Positions 8,470-17,744 of a DNA stretch of 64,000 nt are shown piece after piece. This DNA comes from Chitinophagaceae bacterium UBA4411 (GTDB lineage: Bacteria; Bacteroidota; Bacteroidia; Chitinophagales; Chitinophagaceae), in assembly GCA_002400415.1 (NCBI GenBank), contig DGQP01000003.1, forward strand, positions 124,001 through 188,000. The letters are read 5' to 3'. Both the position numbers and the translations under genes were made by a program. How positions within the stretch are numbered: position 1 is the stretch's first letter; each line of letters opens with the position of its first letter. The notes beneath the pieces were generated by a model. It saw nothing but the letters and a program-made list of their open reading frames with translations. It was not told the origin of the DNA and did not search any database.

Positions 8470-8671
8470 GCGGCAAGCTTTTACCTAAAATATAAAAAAT
8501 TTATAGTACGAGCTATTTTTTCTGCCATTAATGAACGCTGGAATGACGGGCTACAATAAACGGCGGCAGGCAGTAAATTATATCCTGGGATCAGGCCTGT
8601 CCGGGTATAGCATCTGCACCGCAGTTTAATAGAGCGCTTTCGAGTATCTTAGTTGCTGAAATCCTTTCACC

Positions 8672-9883
8672 ATGAATAATTTCCATCGCCAGGTATTTTT
8701 CATTGTCCTTCTGTTAGCTGCAATGCTGCCGGGTTCGCTCCGGGGGCAAAAAAATTACAAGGCTGATAAAGCAATGCAGCGGGAGTTTGAGAATTATTTT
8801 GCAGAGGCGGCATCTCAATACAAGCTTATGGCGGCCAACCGGCCCGCCGGAAAATTCCCCAAAACATGGTTCCCGGCCAAAGAAACGTATGAATGGAGTA
8901 ATTCCGGATGGTGGTGCAGCGGGTTTTACCCGGGTAGTTTATTATATCTCTATGAGCAAACAAAAGATACTGTTTTGTACAATGAGGCAATGACCATGCT
9001 GGGCGTACTGGAAAAGGAAAAGAACAATACCGGCACACATGATCTTGGTTTTATGATGTATTGCAGTTTCGGGAATGCCAACCGGCTTGCTCCCCGCCCG
9101 GCATATCATGATATTTTACTGACCAGTGCCCGGTCGCTGGCCACCCGTTTTAATGAAAAAGTGGGGTGTATCCGTTCCTGGGATTCAAGGGCCGGCGATT
9201 TTTTAGTGATCATTGATAATATGATGAACCTTGAATTATTGTTCTGGGCCACCCGTGTTTCGGGCGATTCTTCTTTTTATAAACTGGCGGTTACACATGC
9301 CAATACAACTATTAAAAATCATTTCCGCCCGGATTACAGCTCCTGTCATGTAGTAAATTATGATACGGTAACAGGACTGGTTAAACAAAAAAGAACAGCG
9401 CAGGGCGCTGCTGATGAATCTGCCTGGGCAAGGGGCCAGGCCTGGGGCTTATATGGATTTACGGTTATGTACCGGGAAACAAAAGATAAAACCTACCTGG
9501 AGCAGGCTAAGCATATTGCCAATTTTATTCTTAAGCACCCCAATCTTCCTGCTGATAAAGTGCCCTTCTGGGATTTCAATGCACCGGGAATACCAGGTGC
9601 CGTATTAAGAGATGCTTCTGCTGCTGCGATTACGGCTTCTGCACTTATCGAACTGAGCGGGTATACGGATAAAAGAACAGCAAATTCCTATTTAAATGAT
9701 GCTGCTGTTATTTTAAAAACGTTATCAGGAGCGGAGTACCGGGCAAAAGAAGGAACAAATGGCGGCTTCCTGTTGCAGCATGGAGTAGGTCACCTGCCTG
9801 CCGGTACAGAAGTTGATGTGCCGCTTACCTATGCTGATTACTATTTTATCGAGGCGATGATCCGTTATAATAAACTCAGGTAA
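8672..9883 (+). CDS. Glycoside hydrolase family 88 (unsaturated glucuronyl hydrolase)
   Basis: A 403-residue exported enzyme with signal peptide (1-26, cleavage after SLRG). The GH88 (alpha/alpha)6-barrel spans the rest. Two key acids of the family can be placed: Asp124 in the HDLGFMMY motif and Asp182 in IIDNMMNLELLFW, corresponding to the catalytic pair described for bacterial unsaturated glucuronyl hydrolases. The signature ESAWARGQAWGLYGF is at about 250-264. GH88 enzymes hydrate the double bond of unsaturated uronic acid residues released by polysaccharide lyases. There is no lyase, SusC/SusD pair or sulfatase beside it, so it is a stand-alone uronic acid enzyme. It converges on the GCS2-like gene (7 bp between stops). 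Confidence 0.87.
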   Translation: MNNFHRQVFFIVLLLAAMLPGSLRGQKNYKADKAMQREFENYFAEAASQYKLMAANRPAGKFPKTWFPAKETYEWSNSGWWCSGFYPGSLLYLYEQTKDTVLYNEAMTMLGVLEKEKNNTGTHDLGFMMYCSFGNANRLAPRPAYHDILLTSARSLATRFNEKVGCIRSWDSRAGDFLVIIDNMMNLELLFWATRVSGDSSFYKLAVTHANTTIKNHFRPDYSSCHVVNYDTVTGLVKQKRTAQGAADESAWARGQAWGLYGFTVMYRETKDKTYLEQAKHIANFILKHPNLPADKVPFWDFNAPGIPGAVLRDASAAAITASALIELSGYTDKRTANSYLNDAAVILKTLSGAEYRAKEGTNGGFLLQHGVGHLPAGTEVDVPLTYADYYFIEAMIRYNKLR

Positions 9884-9890
9884 CCTGTTA

Positions 9891-11000
9891 TCAGATACCG
9901 GTGAGGTATTGCTTTTCGATATATTCCACAACGGCTGACAGATTTTTTGTTTGTTCAAAAACGGCCAGCTGGCGATCGGCGCCGGTTCCCTGTTCCAGCA
10001 TTTTATGCACATACGCGAGGCGATGGCGGCTGCCGAGATGATCCAATACAGGATCAACAAAATCGAGCAGTTCGTAGATCAATGCCCTGGTATTTACTTC
10101 TTCTTCTTTCCCAAAATCGATCAGGTAACCATCAATACCATAACGGCTGGCCCTCCACTTATTCTCATTGATCAGGGGTCTTGGGTATTGAATAAAATTC
10201 AGGTTCTTGCTGCGCAGCATATAGATCCGGGCACAGATCGCCTGGAATAAGGCAGCAATGGCAATCGTTTCATCAACGGTCATTGGCACATCACAAATAC
10301 GGAACTCCACGGTATTAAAGAAAGGATGAACTCTCAGGTCCCACCATATCTTTTTTGCATTATCAATACAATTGGTTTTGATCAGCAGCTTCACATAATT
10401 ATCATAAGCTTCAATGCTTTCAAAAGCTTCCGGTATTCCGGTGCGGGGAAATTTATCAAACACTTTGGTGCGGAATGATTTGTAACCCGTCATTCTTCCT
10501 TCCCAGAAAGGAGAGTTGGTGCTTAGCGCATAAACGTGCGGTAAGAAGTACCGCGTGGAGTTGGCAATATGATTGGCCATTTCCCGGTTCTCCATACCCA
10601 CATGCACATGCAGCCCGAAAATGAGATTACTTCTTGCCGCTTCCTGTAATTCATTAACGATTTCGCTGTACCGGGCATGATCGGTAATCAGCTGGCTTTC
10701 CCAGTGGCTGAAAGGATGTGTGCCGGATGCTCCCATCGCAAAACCCAGGTCACCAGCAATGCCGGATATGGTTTTACGCAAAGTTGCCACATCCGTATAG
10801 GCCTCATCAATATCGGCGCAGATATCCGTACCCACTTCCACCACGGCCTGGTGCATTTCTGCTTTCACTTTATCCTTGATTACCTTTTGTCCTTCATGAA
10901 CAATCTTTTGCTCATGACTTTTCAATTCGTGGGTGGCAGGGTCCAGCACCATGTACTCTTCTTCCACACCGAGGGTAAAACTTTTATAGTTGAGGGTCAT
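9891..11000 (-). CDS. GCS2-type carboxylate-amine ligase (YbdK-like glutamate-cysteine ligase family)
   Basis: A 369-residue cytosolic ligase. It begins with the family signature FTLGVEEEYMVLDP (8-21) and has a GLHVHVGMENRE metal/nucleotide motif (about 148-159) and a VEFRICDVPMT motif (about 250-260). Members of this family (COG2170) show weak glutamate-cysteine ligase activity in E. coli, but their true substrates are mostly unknown. The gene follows an ATP-grasp ligase by 26 bp on the same strand, and both are probably one operon. The pairing resembles two-step gamma-glutamyl peptide synthesis (a GshA-like plus a GshB-like enzyme), although the product cannot be derived from sequence. Confidence 0.85.
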   Translation of the reverse strand: MTLNYKSFTLGVEEEYMVLDPATHELKSHEQKIVHEGQKVIKDKVKAEMHQAVVEVGTDICADIDEAYTDVATLRKTISGIAGDLGFAMGASGTHPFSHWESQLITDHARYSEIVNELQEAARSNLIFGLHVHVGMENREMANHIANSTRYFLPHVYALSTNSPFWEGRMTGYKSFRTKVFDKFPRTGIPEAFESIEAYDNYVKLLIKTNCIDNAKKIWWDLRVHPFFNTVEFRICDVPMTVDETIAIAALFQAICARIYMLRSKNLNFIQYPRPLINENKWRASRYGIDGYLIDFGKEEEVNTRALIYELLDFVDPVLDHLGSRHRLAYVHKMLEQGTGADRQLAVFEQTKNLSAVVEYIEKQYLTGI

Positions 11001-11026
11001 ACGTTAATTTGATTGGTAATTGTGGT

Positions 11027-11980
11027 TTAGATCAAAGGCATTTTGGTGCTGCTTCTTTTTACATATTCACCCCAGGTAAGATTATCGGCTCCATCCACAT
11101 TGCTCATCGCTTTTTCAATGGCATAGTTTGCAGCTGTTTCCACCACCCATTCAAAATTCTCTTCACCCACACTGGTTCTTTCAGCATCGGGAGCCGGGTT
11201 ACAGAAATCAATAGCGTAGGGCACGCCGTCGCGGACAGCTAATTCCACTGTATTAAAATCATAACCGAGGTACCCGTTGATACGAAGAACAATATCAGTC
11301 ATCTGCTGCAGCCGTTCAGCAGAAGGTTTGAAATCGGCCACATACCGGAGATGGTGGGGATTGCGCGGTTCATAGGACATGATCCGTACGTATTTGCCAC
11401 CAATACAATAGCAGCGGTAGTATTCTGTGAAAATGATCTCTTCCTGTAACAGCATTACCAACTGGCCTGTTTCACTGTGTTTTTGAAAAAACTCTTCTGC
11501 GCTGTTGAGTTTGTAAACATGCTTCCAGCCTCCGCCGGCAAATGGTTTCATATAAGCAGGGAAGCCGACATATTTAAAAATCGAATCCCAGTCCAGCGGG
11601 AAGGCAAGGTTGCTGAACGATTCATCAGAAGTATCATCGGGCAGGTCTCTTGAAGGAAGAATAGCGGTTTTTGGAACAGGTACATCCACTTTTGTCATCA
11701 GGCAATTATTGAAATATTTGTCGTCCGCACTCCACCAGAACGGGTTATTGATAACCGCTGTCCCTGTAACCGCAGCATTCTTCAGCCAGGTACGATAAAA
11801 CGGAACATCCTGTGAGATGCGGTCTATGATCACACTATAGCCGCTGTGAACGCCCTGCATGGCCTTGTCGATACGGACAGGTTCTGCCATGATGCCGGGT
11901 ACATTTTTACTGTTTACTCTTGCCACAAAGGCTTCCGGGAATGAACGTTCCTTGCCATGGAGGATTCCTATTTTCTTCAT
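11027..11980 (-). CDS. ATP-grasp ligase (RimK/GshB-like)
   Basis: A 317-residue cytosolic protein of the ATP-grasp superfamily. The N-terminal region (1-90) is the pre-ATP-grasp domain. KYVGFPAYMKPFAGGGWKHV at about 141-160 carries the ATP-binding Lys and glycine-rich loop. LQEEIIFTEYYRCYCIGG (about 188-205) corresponds to the purine-contacting hinge, and the Mg2+ site is LGYDFNTVELAVRDGVPYAIDFCNPAP, where Glu, Asp and Asn (the D-x-N of ATP-grasp) close the active site. ATP-grasp enzymes join a carboxylate to an amine through an acyl phosphate. It is the first gene of a two-gene operon with the GCS2-like ligase and is divergent from an esterase 187 bp away. Confidence 0.8.
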   Translation of the reverse strand: MKKIGILHGKERSFPEAFVARVNSKNVPGIMAEPVRIDKAMQGVHSGYSVIIDRISQDVPFYRTWLKNAAVTGTAVINNPFWWSADDKYFNNCLMTKVDVPVPKTAILPSRDLPDDTSDESFSNLAFPLDWDSIFKYVGFPAYMKPFAGGGWKHVYKLNSAEEFFQKHSETGQLVMLLQEEIIFTEYYRCYCIGGKYVRIMSYEPRNPHHLRYVADFKPSAERLQQMTDIVLRINGYLGYDFNTVELAVRDGVPYAIDFCNPAPDAERTSVGEENFEWVVETAANYAIEKAMSNVDGADNLTWGEYVKRSSTKMPLI

Positions 11981-12154
11981 AAATGGTTTTTAGTTGATTG
12001 GTTAATGTTGCAGGCCTTGCAGTGGAAGCAAAAAACAGAACCAGTGCGGCTGTTACCAAATTTATTTTTTCGTCATCAATTTAACAAATTAACCAACTGC
12101 TTTTATGAGGTGGTGGAAGATTGTCTCAAAAAGCGGCTATTATTATTAAATCCT

Positions 12155-12162
12155 TATTTTTG
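12155..12162 (+). promoter_or_regulatory. -7 promoter element of the Fes-like esterase
   Basis: TATTTTTG matches TAnnTTTG exactly and is followed after five bases by the ATG at 12168, again predicting a leaderless transcript. Confidence 0.5.
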
Positions 12163-12167
12163 AGACC

Positions 12168-12983
12168 ATGCGTATGACGAAAGTAACGGGTGTCCTGGTG
12201 GAAAATGCAGTTATTCAGTCCCGGGACCTGGGCAGAGAGGTGAAAGTTGATTTTTATTTACCCAGAAATGTAGCCGACCCTTCCCAAATGAGTTTATTGC
12301 TGATCAATGATGGTCAGAATATGGAAGAACTTGGTTTTGAAAACCTCCTGGAAAAGTTGTATGCCGGTGAAGTGATTGAGCCTTTATTATGTGCTGCCAT
12401 CCACTGTGGTGAGGACAGGAAGATGGAATATGGTGTGGCAGCAGAGCCTGATTATCTCGGCCGCGGGGCCAAAGCGGCGGCTTATACCCGCTTCATTCTC
12501 GACGAATTGTTCCCATACATAGGAATGACTTACAGGCTGCCTTCGTTTAAAGAAAAGGCATTCGCCGGATTTTCGCTGGGAGGGCTTAGTGCACTGGACA
12601 TTGTCTGGAACCATCCTTCAGTATTTAAGAAGGTGGGCGTCTTCTCCGGTTCATTATGGTGGAGGAGCATTGACCAGACAGAAACGGAGTATGATGATGA
12701 TAAACACCGCATCATTCACCAGCAGATCCGGAAAGGTAGTTATCACTCCGGGTTAAAATTCTTTTTGCAATGCGGTAATAAAGATGAAACTATGGACCGA
12801 AATCAGAATGGGATTATTGATTCTATTGACGATACCCTGGACCTGATCAGAGAACTGGTTAAAAAGGGATATGACCAGGAAAATGATATCCGGTATCTTG
12901 AAATGCCGGAGGGCAGACATGATGTTCCAACCTGGGGGCTGGCCATGCCTGAGTTTTTGAAATGGGGCTGGGGTAAGAAATAA
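12168..12983 (+). CDS. Alpha/beta-hydrolase-fold esterase (Fes/COG2382-like) with EF-hand-like loop
   Basis: A 271-residue protein without a signal peptide. The first 60 residues form the usual beta-sheet entry of Fes/antigen-85-like esterases, with LLLINDGQNMEEL as oxyanion-side loop (about 43-55). The nucleophile elbow GFSLGG places the catalytic Ser near residue 127, and the likely His is in EGRHDVPTW near 252. A Ca2+-binding-like loop DRNQNGIIDSIDD (about 206-218) has the Asp spacing of an EF-hand. This loop is known from relatives of the family. The gene is divergent from the ATP-grasp/GCS2 operon and may act on its product; that link is inference. It ends at the bidirectional terminator at 13011-13038. 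Confidence 0.8.
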   Translation: MRMTKVTGVLVENAVIQSRDLGREVKVDFYLPRNVADPSQMSLLLINDGQNMEELGFENLLEKLYAGEVIEPLLCAAIHCGEDRKMEYGVAAEPDYLGRGAKAAAYTRFILDELFPYIGMTYRLPSFKEKAFAGFSLGGLSALDIVWNHPSVFKKVGVFSGSLWWRSIDQTETEYDDDKHRIIHQQIRKGSYHSGLKFFLQCGNKDETMDRNQNGIIDSIDDTLDLIRELVKKGYDQENDIRYLEMPEGRHDVPTWGLAMPEFLKWGWGKK

Positions 12984-13010
12984 TTTTCTGGTTTTGTAAA
13001 GAAGTACAAT

Positions 13011-13038
13011 AAAAAACCCGGTCAATGACCGGGTTTTT
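13011..13038. terminator. Bidirectional terminator between esterase and TonB-dependent receptor
   Basis: An 11-bp stem AAAAACCCGGT/ACCGGGTTTTT with a five-base loop, A-run on the left and T-run on the right, serves both convergent genes. Confidence 0.85.
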
Positions 13039-13057
13039 CTATTCAGTAAACTACAGC

Positions 13058-16000
13058 TTAGTTGTTAAAGATATAACGGATACCAAATTGCATAAAGTAA
13101 GTGGAAGCTGTGCTTACCACATCCCTGAATGTGCTGGTAATGATATTGCCCCTGTCAGCAGCTAATCTGAAAGTAGGTCTTGTTGTTCCGCCCGGCGTCA
13201 GTGAAGACACGTTTTGAGGAACAAGAATTGAACTTGCGTTGACTGCTTTTACACGACCCCAGCTTGGATTCAGCAGGTTACCAAAGTTGAAAATATCAAT
13301 ACTGAATTGCACCGTATTGCGGTTCTTGCCAACATTAGTAAAGAGGTCCTGAACGAATTTCACATCCACCTGGTTTCTCCAGGGAATTTGTGCTCCGTTT
13401 CTTTCAGCGTACTGTCCTTTATGAGCTCTCAGGTATTTATCCTGCTCGATATAGGCAAAGAACAGATCGCTTTGTTGCTGTGCTGAGTAGGTTACGCCAT
13501 TCAATGTCTGTGATACGAAGTCAATCTCCGATGCATTTCTTGGGATATAGATCAAATCTAAATTGGTACCATCCCGGTTCAGGTCTGAAGAATAAGTATA
13601 AGAGAAACGTCCCTGGATACCACCTTCATAAACTAATGAGAAAGTAGTAGCAAGATGTTTGATGTATTCTTTCCTGTAAGAAACAGTTGCAATAACTCTG
13701 TCAGGCTGTACGAAACCGGCATAGCCTAATGTCTGGAAGTTAGATCCGTTCACGTTAGCAGTACCCTGCCATGCGGAAAGTGGCTGATCACCGCTACCAT
13801 CAAACAGGTTGTCGGCCATTGACTTGGTATAGGCCAGGGAAGCAAAGAAACCACCACGGAATTGTTTTTGTAATTGTGCTGTCAGTGAGAAATAATAACC
13901 CTTATTGCCATTACCAAGAACAATGGTATTGAATGCCTGTGTGCCGCTCGGGCTGGCGAGACCTGCTGTTGTTAATGGATTCAGGAATTTCTGCGTGTTG
14001 CTGTTAGGATAGATCATCCTCTTGTCCGGATAGCCTGCTACATTTAACGCTGAAGGTGCCACCAGGTTAGGGTTTCTGAACACTGCTGTGTTCAGGTCTT
14101 TATTGTAGATGGCTTCAATAGTAGCCACAACGCCCCCCGGCAATTTTGTATCCATTGCTAAGCTTGTTTTCCAGGTTTGGGGGATCTTAAAGTCAGGATC
14201 CATAGCGCTGATGGTGCTTGGGATAACAGTTCCTGCAGCAGGTACTGTTGAAGGTCTGTAAGCAGCAGGATTCGGATTAAACGGACCAGGGGTGTTAGCC
14301 TGCCCAACGAATGTCTGTGTTACCTGCAGCATACCGGCATCACCCGATTGGCTCACGATCCATACAAAAGGAATGCGGCCGGTGAAAATGCCTGTACCAC
14401 CACGGAACTGTAAAGAACGGTCTCCGTAAAGGTCCCAGTTAAAACCAAAGCGGGGAGACCACATCAGTTTTTTCTTGGGCAGGGTTCCTGTATTGATTTT
14501 TTCGCCGTTAGCGAAAGTCAGCGCTGCTACTAATGGGTGTGTCTGAATTTCATCTACATCAGGATAACCCGGCTGATCTAAACGAAGACCAAACGTGAGG
14601 CGTAAATTTTTATTAATAGCTATTTCATCCTGTCCGTAAGCTGATAATTGAGAAAACTTGAAACTGGGGAAGGCCTGCGCAAAACCCGGGGCCAGTGAGT
14701 AGGTAATGGCAAAGTCTCTTGGATTAACACCATTTACAAAATCATCCCAGGAGTTGAATGTGTAATAGCTGGTACCGAAGCGCTGAAAACCGTTAATTGT
14801 TTCACTGAGGTCAGCCTGTACTCCCACTGTCCAGTTATGTTTGCCCACATTCCAGCTCAGGTTATCAACGATTGAATACATTTTTACTTTTCTCAGGTTA
14901 CCATAAGTAAACGGCTCATAACCAAAAGAGGTAAAGGGTGTGCCGTCTTTCAGGATATCCACGAATGGGAATATCTGGCTTGGAGATTCACGGGAATCAT
15001 TCTGGTATGTATAAGTACCCCGAAGTGTATTAGATAATTTTCCAAAAGTGGAATTCAGCTCAGTCGCAAATGAATAGAAATTTGCTCCCTGGAAATAGTT
15101 GGAATTTTTAAACCACATAGCATTAATATCCGTACGTCCTGACCCGGAAGCATAACCAGTAAGAGGAGAACGGGAAGTACTTACCGGGCTGGGTGTCCCG
15201 CCTTCCACCTGGCTGTACCGGAAATTGATTTTATGCTTATTGCTGATATTCCAGTCAAGGCGGGCCAGTATCTTGGTTCTTTCCTCGTTCAGGGCATAAT
15301 TCTCGTATCCATCGGTTACATATCCGTATGTATTGAAGAGGTAATCGCTGATGGCAGCCAGTTCAGTAGCCAATGGTCTTGCCACGTTTGGATTAGCTGC
15401 ACCGAAAGGAGTTGCTGGCGTTGCGGCAATCCTTGATTGTATGGTCCTGGGCTGTGTCTCTTTTTCATAATTCATGAAGAAGAACAACTTGTTTTTGATA
15501 ATCGGTCCGCCAACCCGGATACCAAACTGGTCATATTCCTCAATGGGGCGGATGAATGTTGTTTTATCAACTTTATCACCCCTTTGTTTTTCTGTTCTGA
15601 AATATTTATAAACAGATCCTGAGAATTTATTAGTTCCGGAACGTGTTACCGCATTAATAGCACTCCCAATGAAACCGGACTGGCGGATATCGAATGGAGT
15701 AATATTCACAGATATTTCTTCCAAAGCATCCAGGGATATCGGGGAGCCATTGGCCGGCAGGTTAGTACCAATACCAAAACTGTTATTAAAATCAGCTCCG
15801 TCAATAGTAAAGTTATTCTGGCGATAGTTACCACCACCGACAGAAGATCCGTTTGATTGTGGTGTGGCCCTTGTCAGGTCGTTCACACTCCTGCTGATGC
15901 TGGGCAACCTTTCTATCTGCACTTTACCAATGTTAGTAACTGCTCCGTTCCTGTTGGCATTAAGGATGGGGTTCCGGCGACCTGTTGTAGTGAGTACTAC

Positions 16001-16354
16001 ATTGGTCAATTCACCGGTGCCGCTTTTTAAAGTAGTGGTGAAAAGGAAAGGCTCTGCCAGTTTCAGGTATACTTCCTCCTGTTTATCTGTTACAAAACCG
16101 ACAAAACTGATCTCGATGGTATAAGGACCACCTACCCGCATATTATTGATCGTAAACTGGCCACCAGCACGGGATGTAGTGGCATATTTAGTGCCCGTAG
16201 GCTGGTGTATGGCCGTAACCGTTGCTCCCGCCAGCGGTTCATCGCTGGCACCTTTAACGGTACCTGTAATACTGGACGTGGTTATCTGTGCCTTCATGAT
16301 AAAAGGCGTAAGCAACAAAAGGAGAACGATCAGAGGCGTAATTCTCTTAAGCAT
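13058..16354 (-). CDS. TonB-dependent outer membrane receptor, Oar-like, with carboxypeptidase-regulatory domain
   Basis: A 1098-residue outer membrane protein. Signal peptide 1-22 (ends IMKAQ). A carboxypeptidase-regulatory-like domain follows (about 25-110; SSITGTVKGASDEPLAGATV), then a plug-like region with LPSISRSVNDLTRATPQSNG and a FTIDGADFNN segment (about 150-195), a classic feature of Oar-type receptors. The rest is a large beta-barrel with many aromatic-ended strands and a terminal MQFGIRYIFNN strand. Oar-like proteins lack an adjacent SusD partner, as here; in myxobacteria Oar is required for protein secretion, so substrate import should not be assumed. The -7-like element CAAAGAAA (minus reading TTTCTTTG) is about 20 nt upstream. 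Confidence 0.85.
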   Translation of the reverse strand: MLKRITPLIVLLLLLTPFIMKAQITTSSITGTVKGASDEPLAGATVTAIHQPTGTKYATTSRAGGQFTINNMRVGGPYTIEISFVGFVTDKQEEVYLKLAEPFLFTTTLKSGTGELTNVVLTTTGRRNPILNANRNGAVTNIGKVQIERLPSISRSVNDLTRATPQSNGSSVGGGNYRQNNFTIDGADFNNSFGIGTNLPANGSPISLDALEEISVNITPFDIRQSGFIGSAINAVTRSGTNKFSGSVYKYFRTEKQRGDKVDKTTFIRPIEEYDQFGIRVGGPIIKNKLFFFMNYEKETQPRTIQSRIAATPATPFGAANPNVARPLATELAAISDYLFNTYGYVTDGYENYALNEERTKILARLDWNISNKHKINFRYSQVEGGTPSPVSTSRSPLTGYASGSGRTDINAMWFKNSNYFQGANFYSFATELNSTFGKLSNTLRGTYTYQNDSRESPSQIFPFVDILKDGTPFTSFGYEPFTYGNLRKVKMYSIVDNLSWNVGKHNWTVGVQADLSETINGFQRFGTSYYTFNSWDDFVNGVNPRDFAITYSLAPGFAQAFPSFKFSQLSAYGQDEIAINKNLRLTFGLRLDQPGYPDVDEIQTHPLVAALTFANGEKINTGTLPKKKLMWSPRFGFNWDLYGDRSLQFRGGTGIFTGRIPFVWIVSQSGDAGMLQVTQTFVGQANTPGPFNPNPAAYRPSTVPAAGTVIPSTISAMDPDFKIPQTWKTSLAMDTKLPGGVVATIEAIYNKDLNTAVFRNPNLVAPSALNVAGYPDKRMIYPNSNTQKFLNPLTTAGLASPSGTQAFNTIVLGNGNKGYYFSLTAQLQKQFRGGFFASLAYTKSMADNLFDGSGDQPLSAWQGTANVNGSNFQTLGYAGFVQPDRVIATVSYRKEYIKHLATTFSLVYEGGIQGRFSYTYSSDLNRDGTNLDLIYIPRNASEIDFVSQTLNGVTYSAQQQSDLFFAYIEQDKYLRAHKGQYAERNGAQIPWRNQVDVKFVQDLFTNVGKNRNTVQFSIDIFNFGNLLNPSWGRVKAVNASSILVPQNVSSLTPGGTTRPTFRLAADRGNIITSTFRDVVSTASTYFMQFGIRYIFNN

Positions 16355-16512
16355 AAAGATTTAGTTTTCGGTTGCAAAGAAAGGGAATATTCCAAAATTA
16401 AATATAGACAAATATTAACAAATTGTCTTTCAGCATAAAGCTTTTGTAAAGACAGTTGATACGGCCCCGGTGCTGCCTTGAGGGAGGGGGTATTTCCGCC
16501 GGGTTTTGTTCC

Positions 16513-16520
16513 TAACTTTG
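16513..16520 (+). promoter_or_regulatory. -7 promoter element of ribBA
   Basis: TAACTTTG, exact match to TAnnTTTG, 18 bases before the ribBA ATG. No TTG was found at the usual -33 distance and no FMN-riboswitch-like structure was recognised in the 184-bp upstream gap. Confidence 0.5.
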
Positions 16521-16538
16521 CCTCAAATTTGACTCCAT

Positions 16539-17744
16539 ATGTTTGACAGGATCGAAGATGCCATTAAGGATATACAGGAAGGGAAACTGGTGATTGTGGT
16601 GGATGACGAGGACAGGGAGAATGAAGGCGATTTCATTACCGCCGCTCGGAATGTTACCCCGGATGTGATCAATTTTATGACCAAATACGGGCGGGGCCTG
16701 ATTTGCGCCACCCTGCCTGAAGATCGCTGCGACGAATTGGGGCTGGAATTAATGGTGAATAATAATACGGCCCTGCACGAAACCGCATTTACGGTTTCTG
16801 TGGATCTGTTAGGACATGGCTGTACTACAGGCATTTCTGCACATGACAGGGCAAAAACTATACAGGCATTAATAAATCCTGCTACCCAGCCATCAGACCT
16901 GGGCCGCCCCGGCCATATTTTTCCCCTCCGGGCTAAAAAAAGCGGTGTATTAAGGAGAGCGGGGCATACCGAAGCGGCAGTTGACCTGGCCCGTTTGGCC
17001 GGTTTTGAACCGGGCGGTGTATTGGTGGAAATTATGAATGATGACGGAAGTATGGCTAGGCTGCCCGAATTAATAGAAGTGGCGAAGAAATTTGATTTTA
17101 AACTTATTTCCATCAAAGACCTGATCGAATACCGGATCAGGATTGATTCCCTGGTGGAAGAAGTGGTACGGGTGGATATGCCTACCAAATATGGTCATTT
17201 TAAGCTGGTGGCTTTCCGGGAAAAGAATTCACCCAACGAACACCTTGCTTTATTGAAAGGGGAATGGGGGAAAGACGAACCCGTTTTAGTAAGGGTGCAC
17301 TCTTCCTGTTTTACCGGCGATATTTTAGGCTCTCTTCGTTGTGATTGCGGGGAGCAATTACAAAAAGCCATGCAGCAGGTGGAAAAGGAAGGTAAGGGAG
17401 CTATATTATATATGAACCAGGAGGGCAGGGGGATCGGCCTTTTGAATAAACTAAAAGCCTACCAGCTGCAGGAACAGGGTATGGATACGGTGGAAGCTAA
17501 TTTGCATTTGGGTTTCCAGATGGACCAGCGGGATTACGGGATTGGCGCACAAATGCTGCGCTATCTCGGTATTACTAAACTCCGCCTGATGAGTAATAAT
17601 CCCAAAAAAAGAGTGGGCCTGGTAGGGTATGGGTTAGAGATTGTGGAGAATATTCCCATTGAGGCATGCCCAAACCCGTACAATGAGAAATACCTCGAGA
17701 CAAAGAGGAATAAAATGGGACATGAGATATTGGGGGAACAATAA
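16539..17744 (+). CDS. ribBA: Bifunctional 3,4-dihydroxy-2-butanone 4-phosphate synthase / GTP cyclohydrolase II
   Basis: A 401-residue fusion of two riboflavin enzymes. The N-terminal DHBP synthase domain (1-200) has the Mg2+-binding acidic motif DDEDRENEGDF at 22-32 and the TTGISAHDRAKT motif at 96-107. The C-terminal GTP cyclohydrolase II domain (about 205-395) carries the zinc cysteines Cys257, Cys268 and Cys270 in SSCFTGDILGSLRCDCGE and the NQEGRGIGL nucleotide loop at 293-301. The two halves make the ribulose-5-phosphate-derived C4 unit and the pyrimidine precursor of riboflavin. Length is standard and both active sites look complete. Its stop codon abuts the stop of the convergent TamB-like gene with no gap. 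Confidence 0.95.
   Translation: MFDRIEDAIKDIQEGKLVIVVDDEDRENEGDFITAARNVTPDVINFMTKYGRGLICATLPEDRCDELGLELMVNNNTALHETAFTVSVDLLGHGCTTGISAHDRAKTIQALINPATQPSDLGRPGHIFPLRAKKSGVLRRAGHTEAAVDLARLAGFEPGGVLVEIMNDDGSMARLPELIEVAKKFDFKLISIKDLIEYRIRIDSLVEEVVRVDMPTKYGHFKLVAFREKNSPNEHLALLKGEWGKDEPVLVRVHSSCFTGDILGSLRCDCGEQLQKAMQQVEKEGKGAILYMNQEGRGIGLLNKLKAYQLQEQGMDTVEANLHLGFQMDQRDYGIGAQMLRYLGITKLRLMSNNPKKRVGLVGYGLEIVENIPIEACPNPYNEKYLETKRNKMGHEILGEQ

Noticed and set aside
16355..16538. Possible FMN riboswitch upstream of ribBA
   Set aside because: No conserved RFN-type motifs or multi-stem arrangement could be seen; only a -7 promoter element.
16523..17188. A 221-codon open frame antisense to ribBA
   Set aside because: It mirrors the DHBP-synthase part of a full-length, motif-complete RibBA; its translation is Ser/Arg-rich without any family pattern.
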